Positions 35,173-46,701 of a DNA stretch of 64,000 nt are shown here, piece by piece. The position numbers were made by a program, and so were the translations under genes. The notes beneath the pieces are model-generated. The model was not told where the DNA came from. It saw nothing but the letters and a program-made list of their open reading frames with translations, and ran no database searches. Source of the DNA: Saturnia japonica (lineage: Eukaryota > Arthropoda > Insecta > Lepidoptera > Saturniidae); the NCBI GenBank assembly GCA_033032175.1, contig CM065320.1, forward strand, positions 682,001 through 746,000, in the 5' to 3' direction. Position 1 is the first letter of the stretch, and each line of letters begins with the position of its first letter.

Positions 35173-35740
35173 AAAATATACGATACAATAACTTTAAGTG
35201 TATCGTCTCACTATATATTTTTTTAAATTTATAATAAAGTTTAAGTCTTGAGGAATCACTTACAAACGTCAAATTATAAATCCATATCCATCTATGTAAC
35301 AGTCATTCAATCATTCCATTCATAACAAACAGACCATTACGGCTACAAAATATCATGTGTACAAGGTAAAAAAAACCGCCGAATGCATCATCATCATATC
35401 TGTTATATAGTTCACATATGTCAATAAAACTGCTTCGTTTTTACGAATAGCAAAAAAATTAATATGAAATCGTAGGTGTTGAACCAACAGCAAATCACGT
35501 TATAAAAAATTATAACGACTTAAAATAAAAAATTTATTCACATCTCAATCAGTCCGAGTCATGGCTAAAAGTTCACGGATGGCATTCTCGTCTCATTACC
35601 TCGTTCCTGGCACGTGGGCGTCATACATTGCGTCATTGAAGCGATTACCTGTAATAAATTATGTAAAACTTACGCACTGATGATGCACTATTAGACAATA
35701 GTGTAATAGCTTTATAATTGAAGAATCAATTTATCTCGAA

Positions 35741-36102
35741 CTAGCTGTACCCTATGGTTTCATCCGTGTGAAATTTATTCGACCAATCGCGGTAGTGTCG
35801 CCGCCGCCAATGCACCCGTGTAGTTTATCGTTGTTCTCACTTTCGGTACTTGCCTACAATTTGCCAGATTCCTTGATGTTAATGGTTACTGCTCCGGTTT
35901 ATTGGGTCATAGCGTGATGTTATATTAGCCTACAAACTTCCTCAATAAGTAGTCAAAAAATGCAAGAACAACTTTTTTATCTGACTGGTAGTTTCAGAGA
36001 TTACTGTTTTTAAACAAAAAAACATCTCCGCTTTATTATACTATAATAAATAATAATAATATAATAGTATGTATAGTATAATTTAATAGTATATAGTATA
36101 GA
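35741..36102 (-). mobile_element. Helitron-like element, family A
   Basis: Nearly complete. Read on the minus strand it runs from A|TCTATAC at the right end to GGGTACAGCTAG|T at the left. It contains AGTAATCTCTGAAACTACC, AGTTTGTAGGCTAATATAAC, CACGCTATGACCC and CGGCGGCGACACTACCGCG. The 5' part carries an expanded AT-rich repeat (TAGTATA units, 36040-36100). No inverted ends and no target duplication. I found this 5' TC and 3' CTAG pattern in several copies of the window, which is the best support for a Helitron origin. Confidence 0.75.
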
Positions 36103-37060
36103 TAAACATAGGATTGTTTCTTTTAAATATTGTAAACAGCTGGTAAAATTATAAAATTTCATTAAGTAACTTATTCTCGGTTATATAAAAATAATATAAG
36201 CACCAATTCTTGAAAACCACAAAAATTACAACATAATTTTGACTCAGGTATACATTGTTTTTCAATTCTATAATAGATCAATATATTGCCAGCATCTTTA
36301 AATATTTAAAAAAACCACATTGATTATGTGAATTGTCATGAAGCTGCCGTCATATTTATGCTGTAAGGGTTTATTTGAAGATAATATACACAAGTTTGGA
36401 TATTAGATACAATAAACCACGCAGACAAATTCACGGCAAACTCCAGTTATATCAGAGTAACAAAACAAATAACTGAATACTTAATTACGTTACTTCATAT
36501 ATGTAAGGTGTTCATAACTTCGCGAAGAGGAAATTATTCATTGCATTTACATAACGGATCGGCGTGAGAGTTTGGTAATTGTTACAGAATTTACAAAGTT
36601 AATTAATGTTCCCTTTGGTTCAGATACGCTTCAGTGAGATTATGTTACATCCGACGTCCGCGTAAAATTTTGAACAATATTTCAGTACAGTAGAATAAGT
36701 AAATATTTACTTTCAATGTATTTAAAAATTAATCTTTGTTACTATAAAGACTTAACTGGTAACAGACATCACTAGGAAAATATATAATTTTTATGAGATA
36801 TTTAACACCCTTGTAGCAAAATTGTAACTAATCAATGTGGGTTCTTCAAACATAAAGTCATAATCAGAAATATTTATTTTTCACAATGCAATAACATCAA
36901 ACATGGCTCAACCCTGTCACCTGAACTAGGTATAACCTGTGTCTCAAGTAACAGTGTCTTCCCCAATATGCAAATCCTTGTTTCTTGACTCTCACATTAC
37001 GAATAAAATTAAAGATAAAAATACGAGGCAAACAACAAATAAAACATTAAAAATATCATT
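36103..37060. other. Unassigned AT-rich DNA
   Basis: No gene or named repeat recognised. Confidence 0.4.
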
Positions 37061-37096
37061 ATGTGTGTATGTGTGTGTGTGTGCGTGCGTGTATGT
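37061..37096. repeat. TG microsatellite
   Basis: A short run of TG/TATG/CG dinucleotides, interrupted by GCGTGCGTG. Confidence 0.8.
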
Positions 37097-37245
37097 AATA
37101 AATTTGCTTACAAGTACGTATACACAGCATGAATGTTGTTTTGGTATGAAATATCCTCACTAATAACTGTGTGATGACATAGTTTACTACTTTACTGCTT
37201 AAAGTGCTTTACTGTTTGCTGCTTTTTTAAAAGAGTCATTTGAGC

Positions 37246-37375
37246 AGGTCGATAGACGGCGACGACTGTCATTAGATTTTAAATCCCTCGGTGGTCGCCG
37301 ATGTATTTGGAATTGCACCGTGCTTACCATTAGGTAAATGAGCCGTCGCTTTGCCGTTATATAATAAAAACAATA
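37246..37375 (+). repeat. Family E/K retroposon end
   Basis: Contains CTCGGTGGTCGCCGATG, TGCACCGTGCTTACCATTAG, CTTTGCCGTTATATAATAAA and an A-rich end. The first part matches family E and the last part has the ACCAT(T/C)AGGT layout of family K, suggesting the two families share a 3' end. Confidence 0.45.
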
Positions 37376-37654
37376 ACATCTTTGTAGGTATACTTTTCAA
37401 ATATTCAAAAGAATAAAAATATGGTATATTTTTCAGTATAAGAAAAGTTGTTTTAAGTTTTTAGAACAACGATCAGTTTGAGTATAATAAATATTACTGA
37501 AATAACTTCATATACTTGGCAATGTGCAAAATATTGTCTCTTCGTGTCATGTTAAAGAGGTTATTCGAAAATATATGAGCAACATTTTATAATGATGGCC
37601 ACAAAACCGTAATGTTATTATGAATAATGGTGACGTCTAAAAGTGACTTGCTCT

Positions 37655-37825
37655 CTGTGCATCCGTGAAAATATTAATAGGATTATAAACTGTAAACAAG
37701 CCCGATAGTGTTTCTTGATGACTGGGATAATTACTGAACCGGTAGTAGTGTTTAACGTTCATAAGTGCCTTCTTAGAGCCTTTAATAATTAAAGTATTTA
37801 TTATAAGTATTGATTTAATATTTAT
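37655..37825 (+). repeat. LINE 3' tail, family G
   Basis: GTGTTTCTTGATGACTGGG, CTGAACCGGTAGTAGTG, TAAGTGCCTTCTTAGAGCC and TAATTAAAGTATTTATT match the tails at 53120 (+) and 19917 (-). A 93-codon frame on the opposite strand at 37637-37918 has no motif. Confidence 0.5.
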
Positions 37826-38704
37826 TACGTTGTAACTGTCCGTAAAAGACAGAAGAGAAGAATAAAAGACGAAGAAGACTAACCGAAAACCATCATACTT
37901 TATTGGTCTTATTGACAAACGAAGAATAAGTTTGTTTTTAATAAACTAACACGATGGTCATGTGAATTTTTTGCTTTACTTAAGAAATATTACAGTATTA
38001 CGAGCGATATTAGACTGGTAGCCACAATACAATGCTTAACCTTGATATGACATGCCTCTATCACATTTAAATCGAGACTGACATTTTTTCAGCATCTCAA
38101 ATTGATTTTTTCTCACCTGTTGTCATCTTCCTGCATGCGATGACACGGCACATACAGTTGTCACCAGTCTGTTATTGTCACATCACGTTTCACACCTCCA
38201 CGAACAAATAAAGCTGTAGGAAGTTACACGTGGGGTTGGGTTTATATTGTTATGTTAAACCGGATTTTAGTCAACCGACTGTTAACAATTGAATGTTTAA
38301 AATACTAGGTACCTATAAACTAAAATAAATAATCAACCTTTCGCCATTGATAAAATAGTATCTTTGAAATATGCTTATTAAATATTTGAATTAACTTATT
38401 CATATCTAGGCAAAGAAGCTTAGAATGGTATCTTTATTATTCTGTATATTTAGGTAACTTGGAAAATTTCATCCAAATCACTATAGCCGTTTCCGAGAGA
38501 TCAATCACACATTTACAAGAATTTATTAATCAGCTTTTCAGCTTTTATAGCTTAAAAAAATATAAAATACAGATAAAAAGTTAAATAACACTATTAGTAA
38601 AAGTAAATTGAGAAACTTAAATAATGAAAAATAATTGTAATCAAATATTGGCGTCAATATTGGAACAGAATTAAATTACTTTATTAAAATATAATATATA
38701 TAAT
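37826..38704. other. Unassigned AT-rich DNA
   Basis: No gene recognised. AAATTTCATCCAAATCACTA at 38464 followed by TAGCCGTTTCCGAGAGATC is a phrase typical of insect repeat untranslated regions. Confidence 0.35.
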
Positions 38705-38963
38705 ATTAATACGTGAAGCCAAAACTTTGTACCCCTTTTTAAGCGTATTGCGTTCACGGAAGAATGTGAGATTTGGCATGGTTAAAGTTTAAATGGAGAA
38801 GGAGTGCAGAAAGCTAAAATTTATCTATAATATCTGTTACTAATATATTAAATAAAATAAATTAATACTGCGAATCCTGACACGACCAGTGCCATTGAAC
38901 TTAGACCCCCCAAAATATGTCGCCAAGTCGCTGGTTGAATTTGTATCATTGGGCGACCACTAG
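38705..38963 (+). repeat. Dispersed repeat, family F, copy 2
   Basis: Begins ATTAATACGTGAAGCC, keeps AAGCGTATTGCGTTCACGG (absent from copy 1) and the GTGAGATTTGGCATGG block, and ends GGGCGACCACTAG followed by T. It lacks the roughly 80-base hairpin-containing stretch present in copies 1 and 3. Confidence 0.65.
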
Positions 38964-39089
38964 TTAAAATTAAACCACAATGAAATGAACCACAATGAGA
39001 AATTCAATTAGGATAAAAATTAATTAATAATCAAAATTAATCTGAAATTTCCATTTATGTCCATATATGTTGGTGATTATAATTCTTAA

Positions 39090-39443
39090 TCTATACTTAT
39101 ATTATAAAACTAAGGAGCTTGTTCGTTTAAACGTGCCAAATAATCTCTGGAACTACCAGTCAGATCAAAACACTTCTTTTGCATATTATAGCCTAGTTAT
39201 TGAGAAATGTTAATATGTTCACGCTACGACTCTCAAAAGCGTAGCAGTACCTAATAAACATTTAGCCATCTGATAAACTCTAGGAAAGTATGGGAAGTGA
39301 GAACAACACCATTGTTATTGGATTACACTTTCAGGCACAGTGTAGTCACTTTGCCGTGCTACGATAAAAAAACAACGTTGGCAGCGGCCGATGGAAAGTT
39401 AGTGAAATAAATTTAACACGAGGAAACCGTGGCACACAGCTAG
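39090..39443 (+). mobile_element. Helitron-like element, family A, both ends intact
   Basis: Starts A|TCTATACTTATATTATAAA, contains AATCTCTGGAACTACCAG, CACGCTACGAC and GGAAAGTATGGGAAGTGAG, and ends GGCACACAGCTAG|T. It has 5' TC, 3' CTAG, insertion between A and T, no target duplication and no inverted ends: the textbook signature of a non-autonomous Helitron. At 39312-39370 it carries a foreign-looking segment (TTTGCCGTGCTACG, then an A-run) resembling family E. Confidence 0.85.
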
Positions 39444-41350
39444 TTTGAAATAAACCTGAACTCATGTCACCAACTGAGTTGAGTAGTTATAGAATCATAA
39501 ATAAATAAAAAGAAAAAGTTCTAAATGTTTTTTCTTGTATGGCAATAGTCTGTTTAAAGTCAAAGTGTAAAGGAGGCTTAAAAGTGTGATAAAATTTTTA
39601 TATCTCAAATTTATTGTTTTTAACACAATAGTGTTAATGATATTTTTTAACCTTCAATTGAACAATAGTATCTATGATCGTTTTAGAACTGAATAATAAA
39701 TTGAAATATTTCCTCTAAGTCGTCATTTCTATTGATATATGGATGAGTAGTTATGAAATAAAAATTTTAGAGGTTCCGGATGACGTCATATAAATTGCAA
39801 ATGACTGTATACTGAGCGAATATTTATTTTGATATAAAAATATGGTGTGCCGTCTTAAACCTTAAAAAGATAACAATACAACTAAGATGATTTTAATGTT
39901 AAAATTAGAAAAATATTCACAGCTTTTCTGTAAAATGAATACGAATGTCAAATAAATTGACGACTGCTTATCAGAAGTAGAGTTGTAATGTGAATTAAAG
40001 TACTGAACATTGATGCTGGTAGATATAATACGAAGATATTAAAAAGTGCTTGTATCAGAATAAATAGAGCATACACTGAATGGATTAACACCAAAAAGGA
40101 TTTTAGACAGGGATATATAGCGTATTCTTGATTGTTCAACCTATTTAGTGATAATTGTCTCACAGATTTGAAAGAAACTGATAAGGGATTGAGAATTAAT
40201 GAGTTACATATCAATGTCTGTGATTCCAGCTACAAATATGAAATATGGAGTTTTTGGCAGGAGGTGACATATTGTGGTTTTTGTTTTTAATTCGTTTGCT
40301 TAGGTTTTGACTCTATATTATGTAATCTCGGTGGCGTTTTGCGTGATATAGTTTGGTTTTTGTGCATTACTGAAGTGTATTATAAATATATCATCATGCA
40401 TTCTTGGATCCCACACAAACTCCCTAGAAAGTTCTAACAAGGGAGCCACCATCTTGTTAGGATACTGCGATCGTCATAAGATATGTCTATGACATTATAT
40501 TCACTTGATAATGGCAGTAATGGTTTTCATTAAAGAGGACTAGTTGCCAAGTTTGGAAGAAGAAGAAAAAGAAGAAATATGAAATATGGGAAATAAGTTG
40601 CTTTTGTGCCGAAGAACATACTTCGGAAATATTAAAAAAAAAACTTTTCAGGGGATGAAGAATTAGTCGAAATTTTGTATACATACATTGTTTTTATACG
40701 TTTTTTTATATATTGTATTTTCACGCGGGTAAAGTCGCTTTTAGAAGTTAATATATTCGGTATTTTATTTGTGATACAATAAAGATTATTCAGTGTATTT
40801 TAAAGACAGCATAAACTTGACAATTTAAAGGAATATTTTAACATAATAATAAATAACTGGAAGGTCGGAAATATTTACGAAAATATAAACAATGTTTAAA
40901 AGCCAATGTCGAAATCACGTAGGCGCAACAATGCTCAAAATTTACAAAATCTAACGAGTCATATTGATAATCGAGATGGAATTTAGAGATAAATTTATTC
41001 AGTTCAATGATAATATATAGCAGAGGAGAGCAAGTTGGAATTGTTCGTTCCAAATAAATCTCAACCCACCGTATTAGATTTGAATAATCCGATTGTAATC
41101 TGGGTATAATCGTTACGTTCGTGATATAGAGCGACTAGAAGTGTCAATATTTAAATGGATACACAACACGTAGTTAATACGTAGTAAATACTTATAACCA
41201 TGTTTTTTGAAAAATGGATATTTTTGTTAAAATTAATTAAAAGTATTTTAAGTTATATAACTTATATACAAAATGTATATAAAATGTAAATGTATTTCTT
41301 TTAAAATAGTAAAAGTCTTCCGATGGGTTTATGAGCTACGTTTATTTATT
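39444..41350. other. Unassigned AT-rich DNA
   Basis: No gene recognised. Frames of 88, 65 and 71 codons on the minus strand show no motif. A GAA-rich stretch lies at 40555-40580. Confidence 0.4.
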
Positions 41351-41511
41351 TTATTTTCTATAAATTATACATTCTACATCGTTAATTGCAGCTTCAGTTG
41401 AACATTCAAAGTTCTGTGATGAGTAGTTAAAAAGGGTGGCTTTTTTGCTGAGAGCAATCTTCTTCAAACGACCTTTAGATGGAAGTATTCTAGGAAGCAA
41501 AACAGGGATAC
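41351..41511 (-). CDS. Candidate 3'-terminal exon, unknown protein
   Basis: On the minus strand a T-rich tract ends in TTTTTTACTAG, a good splice acceptor. It is followed by about 53 codons of open frame (starting in phase 1 as |GT ATC CCT) and a TAA at 41351-41353. AATAAATAAA follows the stop immediately and could be the polyadenylation signal. The peptide (IPVLLPRILPSKGRLK, then SSQNFECSTEA, then VECIIYRK) is less biased to AT-driven residues than neighbouring chance frames and has two cysteines. I recognise no family. Other exons would lie at higher coordinates and I could not identify one. The acceptor plus poly(A) arrangement could still be coincidence in AT-rich DNA. Confidence 0.28.
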
Positions 41512-42214
41512 CTAGTAAAAAATATAAACAAATAAATACAAAATAAAATATAAAACAAATCATATTATATGTCTGTAATCTAAACAATATGATATACATT
41601 CAGATCAAACATTTAAAATATACTGAGTATGTATAATAAAATAATAAGTAATATACGTAATATATAGTACATTATTAATATTACTTTATTTAACTAACCA
41701 TTAAATATTAGTGAAATATATTAAGCAATAAATAAAGCAAATATCAAATGCTGTTTCTAGCAAATATATATCAATCGAATCGTATTAATATTGTTGCTAA
41801 TGCAACGGGTACCAGGGTTAAGGTTTCGTGGCCTTGAGCTTGACTCGTGACTGTCCGTTTGTTTGATTTGATTTGACACGAAGAATTAGAGTGCCTGTTT
41901 TATAGCTGTCAATTGACCTAATCATGAAATAACTTTAATTAGAGTAGTTTTTTGTAAAGATATAATCATTTGTGCATATAATAGCTCATTATTTGTATGA
42001 TTACTCATTTTTTGTGTTGTAAATTACAGGTGTAGATAATTTCAAGGTTATCGTGACTATTATTGTTGTCGTAAAGAACGGCTTTGGTACCACCATATTG
42101 GAAAATCTGTTATTAATCATTAGTAGGTACAAGTCTCATAAAAATTAAACGCAGCGAACCAGACTTCCCAATATGAATCCCATTCCCATGACTATGACTA
42201 TGATTTTCCCATTC
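41512..42214. other. Unassigned AT-rich DNA (possible intron)
   Basis: If the terminal exon to the left is real, this would be part of its intron. No donor site or exon was identified. Confidence 0.3.
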
Positions 42215-42655
42215 CTTGTAAGTGAAATTAGTTTTAGATGTCCCCGGCTTAATGCTAGAAATAATTTCCTTTTCTAATATTCCAGTTACCAAGAGAAGAT
42301 ATGTAAGAAATACCTTTATTTTTAGATCTTGTTATACGCATGATAAGTGTTTTAATAAAATCGATATATTTGCATGTTTTATTAGTGCATTTAAAACTTG
42401 TTTTTGTGTTTTTATTATTTTTTTAATTTATATTTTTTAGAATATGGCTCTTTTTTTAATATATATAATTTAGTTATTATTGATACTTTGAATTGTTTTT
42501 TTAATTTTTATTTTAAATTAACTAACTCGTATTGTTTATTGCTAGATTTTGTGGGAACTGATTTTGGTTTGTGTTTTATTTTTTCTTGTAAAGTAATATG
42601 GAATTTGTAATTGTTTGTTTGCCTTGAAATAAATAAAATAAAAATAAAATTAGAA
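42215..42655 (+). pseudogene. jockey/CR1-like LINE C-terminal stub and 3' UTR
   Basis: The frame at 42222-42440 includes MLEIISFSNIPV, then TFIFRSCYTHD, then NKIDIFACFISAFKT. The order 'LLELIxFxIP ... R...TFxI...R ... IDIFxxxxxxFK' is typical of the end of lepidopteran jockey/CR1-type ORF2 proteins. About 15 residues that usually lie before IDIF are missing. A T-rich untranslated stretch follows, then CCTTGAAATAAATAAAATAA at 42622, the familiar repeated AATAAA-type LINE tail. The rest of ORF2 is absent (5' truncation). Confidence 0.5.
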
Positions 42656-42904
42656 GAATCTCCCACATTGCAAATTGCTAATGAAAATTATATGAAAAAT
42701 GCTAGATTAATTTATATAATTTTGAAATTATTATTTTTAATTATAAAAAAATAGTTTATAATTGGCGAAAGATCGGTATAGAATTAACACTAGTGAATGT
42801 ATACAAATATTAAATTTAAATAGTCCTTCCTTAAATTCAACTCAGAAGGAGATCAAAAGAGGACATCATGCCATAATTTGTAAGAGATCCTATTTTTTTT
42901 AAGA

Positions 42905-43560
42905 TATGGGTTTAGCGTTATAGCCACAATCTCACCTGATCTTAAGTATCGACGGCCCAAGATGGTAGCACGCTAAGCCTAGTTGAAGACTGGATCTCAA
43001 GTGCAGCTGCCAGAATACACCTATTGGTGTTTGGCAACAGATTTTCAACTTGTGGTAGCTAGCCAGGCAGGCATTAGAAAAAGCCTAACCACCATGCTGT
43101 GGTTTCATCATGATGTTTTCCTTCACCGAAAGCTCAGACTCATTTGCAGGTATTCGCGGAGTCCGTACACGCTAACAACTGAGCCATCATTGGTTCAATT
43201 TTGACATTATAATAATTAAAATTGATGTCTATACATCGAAGAATCTATACTATTATTTACATATAAATTAGTATTTTACCGTGTATGGAAAATTGAATGG
43301 GAGAGGGGAATGAGAATTTAACTTACAGCTTTAACAGTAATATCATATGAACGCAGCAGCTCATACAAACTTGTTTAAGTACATACATCGCGTTGATTTG
43401 GTATGTTGAATAAACAGAATTTATTTTTTTCCCCCACATCGGGGATTCGTAGATTAATCTCCTTTGTCTGATAAGACAATGTAATTCCTGGCAATTCCAG
43501 TAATTTTTCGCGTGTAACCAAGTGAACACTCTTAATCTACTAGGACTAAGGCAGACCCAT
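42905..43560 (-). repeat. 700 bp compound repeat with tRNA-derived SINE, copy 2
   Basis: Reverse-complement match to 6405-7110. On the minus strand the order is TTAGATTAAGAGTGTTC, ACTTAAACAAGTTTGTATG, ATGATGGCTCAGTTGTTAGC, CGGACTCCGCG, then CACCAATAGGTG-like ACACCAATAG and GCTTAGCGTGCTACC. The B-box stretch found in copy 1 is missing here. Small frames at 42983-43204 and 43323-43529 belong to the repeat. Confidence 0.75.
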
Positions 43561-44029
43561 TAGTGATTTAGAAAAGATAAGCTATGGGAAGGTACAAAGA
43601 CAACGAAAATCTAGAACAAGATAATGAACGAATTAGATTAGTAAAAGCTCAATTAATGTAAAAATGTTTGTTACTTTTGTTTATTCTCAATTCATAAATG
43701 TACAATAAATATCTATGATTAGGTACATTATCAGGTATGAGTTTTGACTATATTATCTCTAATATTCCAAAGATCAAACGAAGTGGATCAAATTTAATCG
43801 GAGATTACCTAAGTTACATTAAATGTTAGGCAGAAAAAAGACAAAGAATACAAAGTACCTATTAGTAAAAAAGATGTTTGCTAAAGTACGCTTAATGCTT
43901 AAAAGTTATTGTGTAATGTAACTAAAGTTACCTCAAATTACGAAGGTAAAACGTAGGCCGTGGAACATTTGTATCGACCCCGATTATGAAATCACAGTAG
44001 CTAACGCGTCATACCCGTCCGTCTCTTCA
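43561..44029. other. Unassigned AT-rich DNA
   Basis: No gene or repeat recognised. Confidence 0.35.
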
Positions 44030-44575
44030 AATCAAACGTGCTTGCACCCACGCCCGCGAAACAGCCGTTCCCTCCGCAAGGGACGGGCGGTTAACTACGG
44101 TCTTGCACACCCGCCACGACCACCCTCTCCAGCGCAATCTCAATCCTAGGTTCGTTTTTCCGGCATAGAGCTCTTTGAGCCACGCAGCCGCCAACACGAT
44201 ACAGTGACACTGCACCACCACATACGTGCACACCACACAGGTACATAGGTTCTGTAAGGAACCTTTTTTTTCTTTTTTGGCTAGTTAGACTTAGACCAAA
44301 TTGCCAAATTACTAAATGCATATACGCATGTTTCTTCCTTCATCCCAGAAGGCAGAAATGTATATGTATAGTTAGTTAGATTGAATTCTATGGATAGGGA
44401 ATTAGTTATATCGCGACTTATTTGCATGTACGGCAACAGCCCAAGACGAGGTTCGCAGCTGAGTGCCTTCCGCGATCGCCTTCAAGCCCGGTGAATCTGT
44501 CAAAGCCTCTAATGGCTCCAGGGCCCTTAAGACTAAAAGTATAGCCAGATCGAAAAATAAAAAAGAAAACCGGAT
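44030..44575 (+). repeat. Retroposon, family D, longest uninterrupted copy
   Basis: A GC-rich 5' half (CCGTTCCCTCCGCAAGGGAC, CCGCCACGACCACCC, CACGATACAGTGACACTGC) is followed by CACACAGGTAC, ACTAAATGCATATACGC, TGGATAGGGAATTAG, GGCAACAGCCCAAG, CTTCAAGCCCGGTGAATC and GGGCCCTTAAGACTAAAAG, then an A-rich end. The copy has no target duplication I can define. The overlapping minus-strand frames of 69 and 76 codons are by-products of GC-rich repeat DNA. The class is probably a SINE-like retroposon or a LINE 3' end; no Pol III boxes were found. Confidence 0.6.
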
Positions 44576-44999
44576 TTATCAAGAAATAAATACAAAAAAT
44601 ATCAGTTGTAATATATGATGATTCCTACTAAATTTCTATTCTTCATTGGATTAACTTTAAAAAACGGCTATCATTTATCCCAAAATGTAATTTATAACAA
44701 GATAAACCCTTGGTGGCCTTCTGATATGAAAAACCAAAAATAATACTTGCAATATTCCCAAATGGTTTGCCAGAATTATTTTTTTCGACGATAAAAGAAG
44801 CAGTAAATTAAAGGTGGACTATTACATTCTCATAATTCTACGATAAAGGATAACATGAAGAATTATTATGTTATGCATACATTTATGTGACTTTTATGGT
44901 AATTGTTGTTTTGGTTTTCAAATAATAAAAGAGATAAAAGCGAGAACTAAAATGTATATTGCTGTTTGAAATAGTTCCATCTGTACTTTATTAGTTTTT
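44576..44999. other. Unassigned AT-rich DNA
   Basis: Nothing recognisable. Confidence 0.35.
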
Positions 45000-45135
45000 T
45001 TATAGCAGCTCGGTAAAATGACGGTATAGTTCAGAAAAAACGGCAACCGCTGGTGAAAAATTCTATCGGCAGCGATCGCCGTCATGCTGGTCTGCAGAAG
45101 GGCCCCTTCATGCTCCGTCTGAAATACCCAATATC
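45000..45135 (-). repeat. Family E fragment
   Basis: CAGCTCGGTAAAATGACGG, ACGGCAACCGCTGG, GGCAGCGATCGCCGTCATG and CTGGTCTGCAGAAGG keep the family E layout in a diverged form. Confidence 0.35.
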
Positions 45136-45710
45136 GTAGGAGGGAGATAACACTCTGGTCGGGAGAGAATCCACATCTTTACAGTAAGGTAAACATAACT
45201 TCTTTGTTCTATAATAACCAATATGGGTGTTACTGTGTTACAAATACCAACCCGCGTGGTTCTGTAGTAGTGGAAGGGAGATGATAGGACAATGTTAAAT
45301 AAGAATTCAGAATACTCGCCATGATACAGACAAAAGTTTAAAATAAAAAGTTTTATTTTAACTTACTGATTTATTATAACTTTTGAAGATTTTCTTAAAC
45401 ATTATTAATTGAAGTATATTATAGAAAAAAACCGCAATGTCCAATATTTTCATTATGAATTTTATTTATTTTAATTACTCTTATTTATATAAATATGAAC
45501 TGTAGAATGATATAAGATTTCCGTGTAAAAAATCAGTCAAGCTGTTTTTAAACTAAATCTGGACATACAGAAAGACAAAAAAAAACGTTTGTGACCAGTG
45601 TGTTTCCCTTTATAAAAGGTATGTATGTATCTATGCGAAAATTTTGAAATAAAATAAATTTACCTGTAGAGATATAACTATAAATTTATTACTGTGGATT
45701 ATATAGCATA

Positions 45711-46198
45711 CTAGCTGTGCCCGTGGCTTCACCCAGGTGGACTACATAATGCCTGCGCGAATATTAGTCTCCCGCTCCCGGCTATTTTAAAGACAAAAAT
45801 GCTTATTGTGGGTGTTCCTTAGAAGATAGGCGTATACTCTACATGACTTTTTGTAGTTTGCTATATCTCTTATGGTTTACTCAGCGTAAGCCATTTAAGT
45901 GCCCGAATTGATTCACCATGACCAGTTTTTTTTATTTGTACCAAACTCTTATTCTTTTTTCTAAAATAAAAGTAGCCTAAGTTACTCCCTATAACATCAG
46001 CTATCTATCAGTGAAAGTTCCGTCAAAATCAGTCCAACCGTTTTGGATATTACCCGGAACATACAGAAAAACAGACAGAGAAAATTTTTTAAAATGGATG
46101 TTTTGTTATATGTGTAGTATATACTTTCATATACATTTAGTAAAAAACTGTTATTTTGACATTACAAAGAGACACTTCAATTTTATTAATTGTATAGA
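45711..46198 (-). mobile_element. Helitron-like element, family B, both ends intact
   Basis: On the minus strand it runs A|TCTATACAATTAATAAAAT to GCCACGGGCACAGCTAG|T over 488 bp. It carries ATCCAAAACGGTTGGACTG, CTGGTCATGGTGAATCAAT, CACTTAAATGGCTTACGC and CCGGGAGCGGGAGAC. It is the best reference copy of family B in the window. It shares its 5' TCTATAC and 3' CAGCTAG with family A but not its internal sequence. Confidence 0.85.
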
Positions 46199-46379
46199 TA
46201 ATCTATATGTATAGTTACCTGTATAGTTTAAAAGTATGACTCAACAATAAGAATATTATGACAAACTATGAATATTAGTCTCACTCACGTCTTGAGTTTT
46301 GTTGGCTTCAGCCTCATCAGAAATTCCAAGTATATATGAAATCTAGTTTGCACTTATTAAAACTTGAAAACAAGAACGT

Positions 46380-46701
46380 AATGCGTTGAACGTAGTCAGG
46401 AAATGCGGAACCGCAGACGTGATAATAATTCTCCTGTTTTAAACGAGTTTTCGTGCAAGAAAACACGTGCAAAGTGCGCTCGTAAGATCTCCGAGGCGGA
46501 GAGTGCACTACACTCGGAAATTTCTCACATTTCCAACCTAAACGTGAGATCCTCAAGATGTTCTCGAGATTATATCCACACATCTGGCCCTTTTATTAAA
46601 CGACTTTCAAAAGAAAACAAACACACCGCTCCGTCCTTTGTGAGTAACCGCTGTAGCGCGGTTGCGTGTCCCTTTTGTATACTTAAAAAAAAAAAAAAAA
46701 A
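46380..46701 (+). repeat. Possible retroposed segment with A17 tail
   Basis: A patch richer in G and C than its surroundings (CGTGCAAAGTGCGCTCG, CCGAGGCGGAGAGTGC, AACCGCTGTAGCGCGG) ends in ACTT and 17 A residues at 46685-46701. Overlapping frames of 101 (+) and 88 (-) codons cover it; neither shows a motif. The A-tail suggests reverse transcription of a polyadenylated RNA. No target duplication was found, so the left boundary is approximate. Confidence 0.4.
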
